From: Apostichopus japonicus | Taxonomy: Eukaryota; Echinodermata; Holothuroidea; Aspidochirotida; Stichopodidae | Assembly: GCF_037975245.1 (NCBI RefSeq) | Contig: NC_092572.1 | Location: 1,525,501 to 1,589,500 of the forward strand | Length of the DNA: 64,000 bases | Reading direction: 5' to 3' | Shown here: positions 12,181-25,629 of the stretch, piece after piece | Numbering within the stretch: the stretch's first letter is position 1 | How the letters are laid out: every line of letters begins with the position of its first letter | Program-made: the position numbers and the translations under genes | Notes under the pieces: generated by a model | Told to the model about the DNA's origin: nothing | Database searches by the model: none | What the model saw: only the letters and a program-made list of their open reading frames with translations

Positions 12181-15100
12181 GAAATCCAGGAGTGATTCTA
12201 TGTCGATCGTTAAATCAGTAAATGATGTTGATATATCGACGAAGCCTGAGTTCCTCGTTTTAAGTTTCAAATTGCTCGTAAAATCTTCTTCGATAAAAAC
12301 ATACTTGAGATTGAAATATTTACCGTTCATAACTACCTTTCGGGATAATGAGAGAGACCGGCATAACATACAAATAACGCGAGGCTTATTTTGTTTCAGT
12401 AAAGTGCAAAAAAAAAAAACTTGGTCACTGTTTGCACAGCCATATCAACACTTTAAGGAACTTTTTAAACGCTACTTGCTTTGTACTGACACTATGATGG
12501 TTAATATTTATATCTATCAGACAATCGAGGCTAAGTATCTGTACTACGGTAACATTTTAGTTTTTGCTTTATTAACTGTATCTATCAATAAGATTTGTTT
12601 CTAAGTGTTACTAAATTATGTCACAATAAATGTGTATAATCGAAAGAAGATCCCTCTTAGGAATGAAATACAGAAATGAGAGTTTATCTTCAATCAATGT
12701 TGAGGTTAGTAATCAGCGATATCAGTGTGCAGAGCAATCTCTCAAGTAGCTTCAAAGTATCTGATTTAAAGTATTTAAATACAATACGTGACAGCCTAGC
12801 TACCTATACAACACAATACTCTTTTAATGCTAAGAATTCAAAAAAAGAGAAGATTTCCTGATTTTGTTTTCTTATTTTCACTAGGAAAGTTTATTTTGTT
12901 AGATTTTTAAATAAATGATGAAATGTTGTCAGTAGTTACGCCTGATCCACTCGTTTTATAATTGTAATCTGCTTACGTCATGAATAAATGGCAAACTGAA
13001 AATGAAACAAGCATTTCATGAAAAGTTCAAATGAAAAGAGTACTTCAAGTGGCAATTAATCATTACTACGCCAATTGAAGCAGATGAGACATTAATCTAG
13101 AATAATCTTTATTATACGGTTTTATGACGCACGGCGATTATCATTACTACCTAACTATACACAGAAGGATAAACAGAACATTGCAATGTGTTTGCAAATA
13201 AATAGAAGATTATGTGTTACACTTTAAACGCCATAAGGCCACAACTGTAACTAAATTACGGAATTTACTCACAACAAGAACACACTATCGCTGTAGGTAT
13301 TTATAAATGTTCACTTAACGTTCAGCAACGATTAATGTGACAAATTATTGTTGACAATTACGAATTAGTGTGTAAAATACCCATTGCATTTACCACTGAA
13401 CATATATATGTTCCACAATTCACTCTAACATTATATATAAAACGTACTGAGTAGCTAATTAATTTCGATTACGCCTCAACAGTAAATATTTTAGTTGATT
13501 AAGGTTAGGATGACTTACCAACAACGTTGCGTTCTCTCTGACACCGACGATTAACAAATATGTTATGTCGTCTTGCACCCTAACTATCGTCCGGGCAGTT
13601 TTCGGTAAATAGTATACGGTATCCTTGTGCGGCTTACCAATACTTGAACTTTGTATTGTAGATTACGAAGCCTGGTATACTGTAGCCTTTTCTGCATATA
13701 TGGCAAACATGTCTGTGATATAGATAATAAAATATGTTTACTTTGTGGGCGAGCTGTGTAAACCACCGATTATAAATAACATCACGAGATATCTATGAAG
13801 TAAGTTTGACTATTTTGTAAAATTATTCATAGCATAAAACATACATATTACTTACTTTAGTTTTCGCAGATTTTGATGAAACATATATTGACATGATATT
13901 CCTGTCTCATGTAATCACACGTGAACCTTTCCAGTTAACGCAAGTATTAAAATCGTGGAAATCATTTTACTGGACATAAAACATATTCATATTCGGATCG
14001 GGATCGTACCATGTATATAAAATAATAGAGAATATTTAAAACATTACCGAACTGAGAGAACTGTTATTGACGTTATGTCCACAGTTCTAACATAATGAAA
14101 CTGCTAGCCCGACCACGGTACTGCATTTAACGTCACCACCTGATTATATTAACAAATACAGGACCGAAATCGTCATCAATGAGAATATATTAACTTCATA
14201 TTTATAACAAGGATGTAACAACTAATCGCCTAAAAATATCATATACATTTGGATCATATTTCGTGCACTACAATGTTTGCAGAAGATTTTGGCCGTCGAC
14301 CTGTAACCCAAACCTCCCATCCCCCCCCTCCCCACCCACACTTTTCATCTCATTTGCTAGTCAACTCTTTTCTGACTAGCATTTGCAGTTATCCTAGCCA
14401 AAGCTTGGACTGGAAAACGACGCATGAATAAAAGCTAGCAAGTAACCAGTAAAGGAAGTATAATTTTCTTAGTTTCATACAAACAACACTTCTTTGGAAC
14501 TGACGTTTGTAAACAAAAATCAACGCCTTGATGACAACGTATAAACCAAAATATATATTCATAAGCCATACTTCAATCAATAATATTTTGCCCAGGATAC
14601 TGTAAACTCGATTCTTGTTTATTTGACGATATTTTGTAGCTCATTATTTCGTCAGTAAGACCTCTGCTAAATATGTAACGAGGAGCCCACAAACGGTATT
14701 AAGCTCCCAACAGTAGTATAATGAAAGGAAAACATATGTTACATTGTATCATATATTATACGCAGGTTAAAACGCTCTTCAAATAATGAAATTACATTTT
14801 TAAACAGTTCAAGTGGTAACAAACATTAACACGAGACAATGGAACTATACCATAAGCTCTGTTAATACATTATAGTTTGTCATTCAGCGATGAGTGTTAA
14901 GAGTTACATTGCAATCTATAGTCACGTGGAGAAAGTAGAGAACACATACATTTGATGTAGAAAAACCTGTTCCAGAGATATTCCGGTACAATAAGGTTAG
15001 AAAAATACAATTGATACCTGGCCTCATTAAACAAGGCCTATATTACAAATATGCAGTTAATATTAGCATTATTTTTAGCCTTACCAAGAGATGTAAGTGG

Positions 15101-17566
15101 CTTGGAAGGGATCCCAAAAATCTTACAAATCCAGCAAATTCTGAGGACATCGCCTCTGGACCCTAGCACCTCCACCATGGATTCGATATGAACTCCAAAG
15201 AAAATTAATTTCTCCCACCCCCATTTATGTTTTACTCGCTATGAGCAAGATATAATTCCAGATTCATTTGATCCGAAACACGTTTCGCTCGTACGTCCAA
15301 AGAACATTTGATTGGTTCTTAATCAACAATGACCTTGTTCAACTTCTGTACTATAGTGTTCGAAGTTAAATGTTTCGTTGATTGAATGACTATCTCTCCA
15401 GTAATCTAACTGTATTTTAATTAAACTGTCATTCCTTAAAATTTATCTCTCCCAACCTTTTTAATATTTTATAATGCTTTTTCCATTATATGGATTATCT
15501 TCACTTTATTGTTTTAGCTGGCAATGCCTTTACTGCAACTGTTCCTTTAGTTTGTTTTTATTTTAGCCGCTGTCAAGATGTAACTTAATGTGTATGTACA
15601 TTCTTTTAGTTAATGCTGTTTAGAAAGGACGTGTAACACGCTTTATTTAACTCATTCCCGATTACATATTTTTCTAACCTCATATAGTCGTACCTACCTC
15701 ATTACGACTTTCGCTATACCAATACAGAACAATGTAGTTATATTGTTAGTTTCTTACATTGTCATAAATCAGTATGTTTCTTTGACAAAGCACCTTAAAA
15801 CTAATTAATTAAATACACACCAATTACACACAAATGTACTCATCTTCTCTGTTTTATTCTTGTTATTGTCGTGTATTTATCTTATGTAATGGACGGTTAC
15901 TGCATAGCCGCTCACATGAGTTTCAATTGAGCTTCTCCTCCTATAGTATTCTCAGATACGTTTAATTATAATACCCGTTTGACCGGTTTAACAAATAAAT
16001 GTGTAAACTTTATGCATTTTACGCAAACTTCATTAAGTGTGACGAGATACCAATGGGTTGTTTCTAAAGTCAACTGTCCTAATGCACTTGGAGGACAGTG
16101 AATAAATACCTAAGGATACAGATATCATTTGTCCCTTCCTGCACTTCACATACATCCTGTCGTTCTGTCCACTGAATCATTGCTTTTTGCCGTGTTCCAA
16201 ATTAGACACAAGACAGTCAGCTTTGTGATTGTATTTCATCAAACGTTGGTCTCAAATCAACGCAAGTATTTATTTAAATTGGAGACGGATTCAGTGTGGT
16301 CTTCTATCTACTAAAGTAAGAGTAATAATAAAAATAGTACAAAGAATACAAAATCATTCTTTCGTATTCCAACTTTCGTCTTCATTCCCAGATTTGTATA
16401 ATATGATTTGTAACAGTATTACATGAATTGTTTCTTTTTTTAATGGTTATATCCCTTGGCAAAATGGTAGATGTCTGTCACTAGTAGTTTTTGCAGCTTG
16501 GAAGGAGATTATTACACTCCCAACCAACCAATCGAGCATTATTTAGTTCATAATACTGCTTGCATCCATCAACCACTTCTGTCTGGAGGGTCAAAAGGAG
16601 TTTTTATTTTGTCTTCAGCATTTGTTACGTTAAAAAAAAGTAGTTTTTTTGACATTTTGACCCGTTTTTTGCAAGAAAATCGTGAGACAAGTTAAATCCT
16701 TCAATCAACTAAACCAACAGTTACAAGTAGGTCAGGCACAACTTAATTCACAGACATAGGTAGATATATGGCTCTGTAAATGTGGGTAATATATCAAAAC
16801 TGAAATTTTATCGGTCGAAATTTTGGCGATAATACGATCTCATTCCAAGCATATGTTCTCCCGGATGCCTCACTCTACCCGCCAGATTTTTACCTCTCCA
16901 GAACCGTCACATTAGGAAGGAGGAATACATACCAACAATGATCGTATCGGATTAAGGTCAACCACAGTTTAACGTCTCGTGAAGCGCTTGGCACGCTATC
17001 ACTCACATTTTTTAACGCCATGCGTTACAAAACGGATTTATGTGAGACATTTCTTGATTTTGGCTTTACTTTTAAGATGAAATTCGTATCCCTCACATTC
17101 AAACATCACATTATATTTTACTTATAAAATAACATATCTGGAACTCACCCAGCTATCAAAATCATTAGAAATAGGCAAAGCAAAGTACAGTGTATCTATA
17201 ATTACCTCATTTGCATATTTGCATACGTAAATAGCTCGTTTATTAAAATAAAAATGAGAACCTCGTTTCAATACCTTCCCAACAATGTACGGGTTCTTAA
17301 TGTCAAAAGTGACTGAGAAAAAACAATTTGTAAATAATTCCCCTATAGATCTTTGATTTGATTGAAAAGAACTTCGAAAATAGAGAAAACATTCAACAAG
17401 TTCTCATTTAATCGGAAAAAGGAAATCTTTGCAAAAGGGAAAACTTTATTGATCTAAAAAATTTATTGCCTGAAAGGGAGACCTCAGCTATTTGTAAATA
17501 TAATAGATTTATAACCATAGCCTATATTGTAACAAACAGTCAAGTTGTGACAGTATTTAATATGTT
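12181..17566. other. Intergenic region, no gene supported
   Basis: About 5.4 kb between the end of the K-A relic and the K-C leader. Open frames here (for example 12065-12604 and 16129-16695) are AT-rich, lack splice-consistent neighbours or recognisable motifs, and overlap each other on both strands. A GC-richer patch near 15100-15250 looks repeat-like but could not be classified. Confidence 0.5.
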
Positions 17567-17596
17567 ACATTTTAGTTGTGATTCTCTGTTATAACG
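17567..17596 (+). promoter_or_regulatory. Conserved K-family 5' leader block (K-C)
   Basis: Second copy of the leader block seen at 9117 and 59525, 101 bp before the K-C start codon. Here one internal A is G. Outside this block the upstream DNA of K-C does not align with the other two genes, so the block marks the upstream limit of shared sequence. Confidence 0.45.
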
Positions 17597-17667
17597 CATC
17601 AGTGACTGAAGCTATTACTATGCTAATTTCACTTTGACATCATTACACACAGTACATTTGCGTTGCA

Positions 17668-20600
17668 ATGGACATCATGACCCGATTAAGAGCAATATTA
17701 TTTTCTTTACTCAACCTGTGGCTGATTATCTGCGGTAAGTTAGTGCATTAACATCTGGTAAAAGAATAAATAATGTTATAACAGAATCTAATACCAAGTT
17801 ACGGCACGTTTCATTTTACAGAAGGACACGAACAAACAACTGGAATTTGTGAAGAAATAGATGATATTCAGCCTTTTCTGACAACACTATGTAGTGTCCT
17901 GCCTGGGGATCCTGTCTGCCTTGTGTGCCCTGTTTATCAGGATAATGACGTAGAATGGATCACTGCTGATACTAGAATTGCTTATGGAGACATGAACTTG
18001 GGGAAACGTAAAAGTGTTTACGTAAATATCTGTCATGAGACGAATGCTTCGTTAAGTTTGAAACCTTGTGAAGGTGAGAATGAATCCTTTGTTCGATGTC
18101 AACAGAGCGAGAAAGTGTTGGCCAAATTTACACTCATATGTAAAATAGACGGTGAGTAGATTGTATTGCTTCTATTAGATATAAATTTGTCATATTTAAT
18201 TACAATATGAATTGGAAAATTACCCCTCAAAAGATGCAAAATGTGTGTTTTTTCAATAATATATATATATATAATTTAAAGTGTACGTTTAGCTTGTTTT
18301 CCCCTTTCCCTGCAAACAAAGTTAAAAGTGCAGGAGATCAGCCTGCTTAATTCATCTCCAATTCAAAATGAAATTTAATGCTAAAAAAACATAAAAATCT
18401 TCATAAAAAAGCGATATTCAACTCGGCATAAAATGTTTACTTTTATTTGTCTTGCTCTGCACTCAAATGTATTGATCAGAAAATTCATTTCAATAACAAA
18501 ACTACTTCGATTACCTTTTATAAAAACACACAATATATTTTAATAAGTATATATTCATCTGGCGCTGAGAGTGACACTCAATTTGTAATGGCAGTGGTAG
18601 AAAATATTAATATGAGCAATACTTTACGTTTACTTGTTGGTGTAAGTCTTCAATAGATGTTGCCACCGGTATCAATAACCATACCGATAACAGGGGTTAA
18701 ATCCCTTTGGTATTTTGAAACATATTTTAATGAAAGAATGTAAAGCAAGCATATATCACTGGTCTGACTATTCAATTAGGGAAAATTCAGAATGTAGACC
18801 CAAGTTATTTTAGGAAATATGTTATCTCAATTTTATCTTTAATGACAGATGTAGTGCCTGTGACAACTGGTAAACAAAGTTGTTTTTTTCCTTTCAAGTT
18901 TGTCTAAATAGTCATGCAAGTAATTTTAGGAAATATGTTTATCTATATTTTATCTTTAATGACAGATGCAGTGCTTGTGACAACTGGTAAACACAATTGT
19001 TTATTTCCTTTCAAGTTTGTCTAACTAGTCATACAATTCCAAGCTCAGCAAGGAAGTAAACTTAAAAAAAAATCTGATTCTATCATTTCTGCGAAAGCTC
19101 TTGATCCAGTTCTAACTATGAATTGATAAATTTTAGTAAAGTGACTTCATTCAGTTTCGTACTTAATTTCCCTTTATTGTTAACAGAAGGTCAATGTTAA
19201 ATTGTTTCCTTTGTAACGAGAAAAATAAAAATGAGCTAATCAAAACCGGTAATTGAAACATAAGTTCATGATATATTTATTACGGTATGGCAGACGATAG
19301 CTGGTACATACAGACGCAGAGCCAATAGGACATATTTTACAGCCATTAGCGAAACGGTCACTTGGTTATATGCACGAACGCTTTATTTCCTTGTCCACAG
19401 ATACTCTACATACAACACGGAAATCAGAAGGGCGAGAATCACGCCAATTAGAAAACACATGGATTATAGTAGCTGGTGCATTCGTGTTGATTTTCAATTG
19501 TCTGCTAGTCTGTGTTTGCATCACAGTCAGGAAATATAGATGTATGTAAAAGTGTTGTACATACCTTTGATATTTAAAGTTGAGGAACATAACTATTAAA
19601 GTAATATGTATTAAATAGACTTATGATGCCAAATAATATCGTACTGTGTTAAATGCGAAATAAAAATAATATTGTACGAATTGAAGCAGTTTCTAGGGGT
19701 AGCTATGTATTAGTCAACATTGATTGGACATTTTGTTCATACTTTCGTTAGGCATTATCTTTTCATCGATACCCTTAACAAATGTCATTAAAGGTGATCG
19801 TATGTTACAGCAGGGTATATTGATTGATTATAAGCAACACACTGTCAATCGTTACATTATAATGGCCTCTTAATAACTTGATACTAATAGATTAAGGATG
19901 CATGTAATGAACAGGTTTCTTAATTTTATTCCAAAATAAAATACCTAAAGAAAATGAGCTCTCAATAAACGTATCTTGGTATAGATATATGATTGGTTGA
20001 TAAACATGTTGACGAAAAAGTAATAGTAACCAAAATAAGTCATTTATTCTGCGTTAATTTACTTATTTTAGGTGGGTTAACCTCAGCTACTCTTTCCTTC
20101 TCTGTCCGTTTACAGTTCCAGTAACAAGAAACCGGCAAGGATGAGTATTATTGAAAATAAAAATAATATTGCGAAAATGCCCCCCCCCCCACTATCCCCT
20201 ACTTATACTCTTGAAATGATGTTTTAAATGTGTTTATGTTTGCTATGGAAAGCAGTCAAATTACCATTGACGTTGATAGTGCAATGAAACAGTTATACTT
20301 ACCTTTAATTAATTAATAATTGTTTTCCATTTGGTTTAGAAATCGAAATATCAACTCACGTCATCAAATGAACGTACTCGATAAAGACGCCCTAGATGCC
20401 GATCAATCAAGTAAGATGTATTTTCATGTCAACTAAGTTTCAGAATTTGAGATACGGAATACGGGATACCTATAATGATAATGTTATGGGCGAAGTGATT
20501 TTTAGTACGATTATATGCAAAAAATAGGACAAAAATATGGTATAACTTTCAAACAATAAATACTGGTGCACTTCAAAGTAAAGACACCAAAATAAATTCC

Positions 20601-23600
20601 TTTGAAACTATCTTACCAACTTGATCATTTTTCTAGATATCTTATGTAGATTAACACATTGATTCAATATGATGTATCACATCCTTTAGCACCTCGACAA
20701 AAATTGAAGTATATATAAAATAGAAAGAAATGAAGTTGTATAAGATAAAACACCGACAATATTATTTTACAGTTAATTGTAAGAAGAGACTGCCAGAAGG
20801 GAGGTAAGCTATGTTCTAAATGTTCTTTACAACTGTATAACGAAACCGACAAGTTTTAAACTAATTAACATACTAAATATTAAAGTTTATTATAGTTAGG
20901 ATAATTACAGGTAATTGGCAGTGATATATTAATAGATCATGACATGTGTTAATGTGAAAATAGAAGCGTATTCATGTAACTTCACGGATTATCGTCACTG
21001 ATTTCTGTAGCAGGAAAGAATTATCAAAGACACCTGTTGACGAGGAAAACTCACAAAACTCGCACAATTCTGGAGGAAGTGAACCTAGTAAGTTAATTCA
21101 AAATATCGATAGTAATTTAAATGAATCAATTAAAACGTAAAAACAGATTCATGTTACTTATTACACATCGCATGCACTAAACAAGAGATGCAGACAACAT
21201 TTGTCAATGAGAATGACGTCCCAATGTCTATAAAAGAAAATTGATACAACTGTTCGATACTTATGTCATTGTGTTATACAGTCCACCAAGAGTAAATTGT
21301 TACTGAAGGTCATATGGAGCCACTGTGTATTAATAAATACTGAGTATTTAAATGATAAACTCTCAAATAGGTTTTTTGCACTATTTCGTGAGTAATTTGC
21401 ATGTTTATCAGTTTAAGATATTTTTGTTCTCTTTCGCAGATTATTATTCTACAGTAGATGTAATTTCAGAAAAAGATCCCCGGATGTTGAATGAGAATGA
21501 TATTTCCATCATTATGAATATCAAGATAGGAAAAATCTACAAAAGATGGATGGGATCTATTTATCTTGCCAATGAGACCAATAAGTGTGTTGTAGTAACA
21601 ACTCTAACAGGCTAGTAAGATTATGATATACAATCATCGTACTTATTGAGTTTAAAGCCACGGTTAGATATTATATAATACAACGTCTGTATCGATTTTT
21701 GTGTGCAACAACGGTAAATTGTTGGCAATGTGCCCCTTTAAAATATCATTTAAAGATGAGAGGGGATTAAATGACATTGTGTACCAGTCCGAACTATATA
21801 TTGATCCATGACTGTTTATGGTTCTGTTTCTAGAAACACTTTTTAGAAAGAAAGAAATTCATTGGGAGGCTTACATCAGAAAATGTCTCGAATTACCAGC
21901 ATCGAACCATCTAGCAAAGATCGAGGCTATATCTATACAAAGCAGTGAGTTGTTATTGTCCATATTTTATTAATCAAGTAATAGTATATTGTTAATCTAT
22001 GTTAGTGAAATACAACCAAATTAAAATAAAGTCCATACACCCATAATTGTTCCGTTTTTAAAACTCCGAGGGTAAATATGTCCGCCATGTGGAATAAAAA
22101 GAAAATGCATATAACGATGACCTGATATGATCTTCTGGTCATAATGTATATGTGAACAAGAAGCTTATATTTTTATTACCATCTAAATGAGCTTTCCTAT
22201 GCTACAATAATTATATGCAGGACATTCCACATACGTTAACGTATTTTACTATAAACACGTTTTCTTTAACGTAGTTTCTTCTATTTTTTTCTTGTACTGT
22301 TTAAGATAAACTGTTTCTTATCAGTGAACACCTCGTTTGTGAAAGTATGCACAAAGTCTTGTCACGTGACACTAAAGATGAAAAGGACTTATACTGCTGT
22401 AGCTCATTAACAGTTCCTGACGTCATCAAACATATATCAGGAATTTTGGAAGGAATGGACATTCTAAATACGTTCGGGGTAAGTAATGATAGAACCTTCG
22501 CACTAAATATGTAGCAACCTAAACAACGTATTTTCATATAGCTGAGTTATTGAGTATTATCGTCATCGTCAATGTTTATTATAAACCTATCTTCCTGTTT
22601 AAAAGATCATTTCTAAGTAAACAATGTGTTTACAATTTTGTTCCATATGTGCTTCTCTTCACATGAACCAAAGTTATTGTTTTTCATCTTCGTTAAGTTC
22701 CTTCACCCTGGCTTAACAACGAAAAAGGTTTTGCTAACAAAAGGAGGACAGGTCAAATTATTTGACTTCTGTCTGGCTCGCGATGCACCGAGAATAGCTG
22801 CTCTCAAGAAAGAACAGGTAAAATGTAAAATGTAATTATATTAATTACAAGATTATGATCAAATAATGTGTTCAAAAGACAAATATATAATATCATCCAG
22901 TCAAAGCACTCAAAAAGCCGTCAAAATATTTTAATTAGCGTAATATCCTGGTGTAAGACACATCCGTAACCTTGAAACCTGTTAACAAAAATAGCCTGAG
23001 CTTTTCCTTTGGAATAATGCTACACGTTAGGCTTGTGCGTTCAAACTTTATATCGATGTCTCAATGTTAAAACATGTAACAATTATCTGTGTCATATTAA
23101 ATGTATTAATGGAATAACGAGGTCTATGATGTACATATATAACAAAGAACAACATAAACATATTAACTTAGCCTTCAGTGTGATTGCTTTTATTTCAAAA
23201 TGCTTCGATTAATATTGGATGATAGTATTTACCATAATTTGATCAAGTTCTCCACACACTCCCTTTAAGAATTTCATATTGTAATAGATAGTTTCAGAAA
23301 ACAAACAGTCGCCCCAATGCAGAACCAATGTTTACCGTGCAGCTAACTCAATTGTGGTTTAATACAACATTTTTTTCACATTTCTTTTTACAGCAGATTC
23401 GTTCCTTGACTTTGAATCAATTTCCACCTGAAATGTTAATGTCGAATCAATATACGCAATCCAGTGACGTGTGGTCTACAGCAGTAGCAATATGGGAGAT
23501 TATGAAAGCAGGTAAATCAAACTAAATTCCTATGAAAGCTTAATGCAGTTGCACGAAGAGAAAGTATCGACACTTATTTCAATTATGTAGCATAACATTG

Positions 23601-24892
23601 AACCGAATATAGCTATGTCACACTTGCAACAAAAAGGTATACGGTGATGTTCATATATGTATAAATGAATCTGTATATAAAGACATCTTGCGATTTATCA
23701 CATGGGATACCATCGATTTACTACCAATTGTGTTATTCTTACAATTTCCTTCACGGACGACTTAAAATAATGTATTCATCCTAGTAACGATATTTAAGGA
23801 CAATTCATTAGCCTTGAACGAATTAGAAACAAGAAATAAGATACCATCTAAGGTACTGGTTGCACCTCCTGCATCAATCAACATGCAGTAACTCTGGTGT
23901 ATGCCCAGTCTTAAAAGTTATATACCAGAATCAATGATTCTAAAATCTTAATTTTGTAAGGAATCCCACCATTTCCGGTTGACCGGGAAGTTAGATTTGA
24001 CGAGGAAATTATCAAACCATCAGTACCCTGGCCCGAGAAGTACTTACAGATAAGGTAAGGAAACATATGCTTCTTCCATAATCTAGTTTATTGCCAAAAT
24101 GAGACTTTTAATATGTTATTTGAACACAATAATAAAGTAATCGCATAGTGTACGACCGTTATGTATCGTGTTCGAGTTTTGTATCTGGATGTAGAACTGG
24201 GAACATTTGGAAAATGTAGAAGAAAGTTACTCAGTTATTTTTTCACATTTTGGTTTACTAAGTGTATTATGCAATACAGACAACATAGTACCTTAAGGAA
24301 CACTGACTTTCTCTCCATACAAAATCCTGATTAATGAATGTTTTCGTTGTTGATTATGTTACAGCGATGTCGTCCTTATTTCATTTGTAAGGTTTAACGC
24401 TTTACTTAACTAATTGATAGCCCAAAACATTTCATAATGCCTTAATTTGTTTCAAGCATCTTGTAGTTTACATTTCATTAAGATCTACAAAGTAGATTCA
24501 CATCTCGTTCATTCAGTTTTTGTCGACTATTTTTCAAATATTTACAGAGATAAAATCTTGTTCGATTGTTGGAATTATAACTGTTCTCTTCGACCTTCCA
24601 TTCATCAATTGAGAGCAACATTCGTAGCTGTAAGTAATCCATTACTCACATAATGTATCAACCAGTATTTAGAATGGTGAGAGTTAACAACAGTATACTT
24701 TGCTAAATAGTTTGCTCATCCCTGATTTTATATTCTACATTACGTACTCATGTTATCCCTCAACAGATATTTGAGAAATTAATCACGGACAGTTCTTACG
24801 AGATACCGATACCTACGACGTATTTACCTATGAGAACCCCTGATACCACTCAACCTACCTATGCAGAACAAATCTACCATGCTGGAAAGTGA
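17668..24892 (+). CDS. K-C: Ig-like receptor tyrosine pseudokinase
   Basis: Sixteen exons: 17668-17734, 17822-18151, 18849-18869, 18966-18986, 19401-19545, 20340-20410, 20773-20803, 21014-21087, 21440-21610, 21834-21944, 22306-22478, 22698-22817, 23394-23511, 23961-24054, 24548-24629, 24767-24892. All phases close, giving 584 residues. Order: signal peptide 1-22; cysteine-rich Ig-like domain about 23-132; stalk 133-167; TM 168-189 (IIVAGAFVLIFN); acidic juxtamembrane; kinase fold about 280-540; tyrosine-rich tail. Fold markers are PPE 456-458, SDVWS at 469 and a late RPS. Catalytic residues are lost: VAVK is VVVT (lysine to threonine, 307), HRDLAARN is HPGLTTKK, and DFG is DFC. A kinase-dead membrane receptor is therefore expected, probably a scaffold or allosteric partner. 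One splice site is irregular: exon 21440-21610 ends at GC rather than GT, and using the next GT would create a stop. Confidence 0.85.
18849..18986 (+). repeat. Duplicated 21-nt mini-exons in K-C
   Basis: Exons 18849-18869 and 18966-18986 are 21 nt each, both preceded by AATGACAG and followed by GTAAAC. They encode DVVPVTT and DAVLVTT. Flanking intron sequence is duplicated with them at a period of about 117 bp. Both are phase 1-1, so either can be skipped without a frameshift. K-B has a single equivalent at 61245-61265. Confidence 0.8.
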
Positions 24893-25029
24893 GCTGGGTG
24901 TCGCAGGGCTCTGATATTGGATGTAACGGCTGGACGGTGCGGTATCTGGAGAGCAAATGATGCTGTTGGAGCTACTTACCACGGTAGTTCTAACATGCTG
25001 GAATTATACGCTACGCCAAAAAAGGGTCA

Positions 25030-25200
25030 ACAATACACCATGATGATGTATAACCTAACGATGGTGGTGTAAATTGAAAGACGATGATGTAAGACCTAAC
25101 AAAGATGATGTAGAATATACGATTATGATGTAAAATACACGATGATGAGGTGACAACTAACAAGATGATTTAATAATATAGAATATATGATAAATATTCG
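25030..25200 (+). repeat. Degenerate GATGATGTAA minisatellite
   Basis: Imperfect repeats of a roughly 25-35 bp unit containing GATGATGTA followed by an AACCTAAC-like or AATATACGA-like part, beginning about 140 bp after the K-C stop codon. It may lie in the K-C 3' UTR. No polyadenylation signal could be assigned confidently. Confidence 0.6.
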
Positions 25201-25629
25201 ATAATAAGAACTTTAGATTGGTTCACTTTTATATGATGATATGGTTTGGATATAACACTTTTCACGCAAAAGCTTTATGTTCATGTGCTACGGAATCCTT
25301 TAATGGTAGTTGATATAATTCAGCATGAAATTCACACAAATTTCACACACTAGACTTGAGTAAAACCTGTTAGCCAATCAACGATGTTGTATAATGCGAA
25401 CCACACATAACAAAACATTAACAGCCTAACTGACGGGCGGTTTTGGAAGTGCAAGACTTTTTATCAAAGAAAGGTCAACCAATTTTCCCAGAAGTATTAT
25501 TACATCATATTCATAACCAAAAGCCAGCAATTAAATAACGCTGCTTTTCTCTTCCGTACCTGTTTTCAGCTCCCTTCCATCCCAGAAGATTAATTACTTG
25601 TTGAACACCGTTGTTAACCCTTAGAGTGT

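Noticed and set aside
12065..12604. 179-codon open frame on the plus strand
   Set aside because: Starts inside an intron and runs past the short terminal K-A exon at 12157-12180 in a different frame; no motifs, AT-rich composition.
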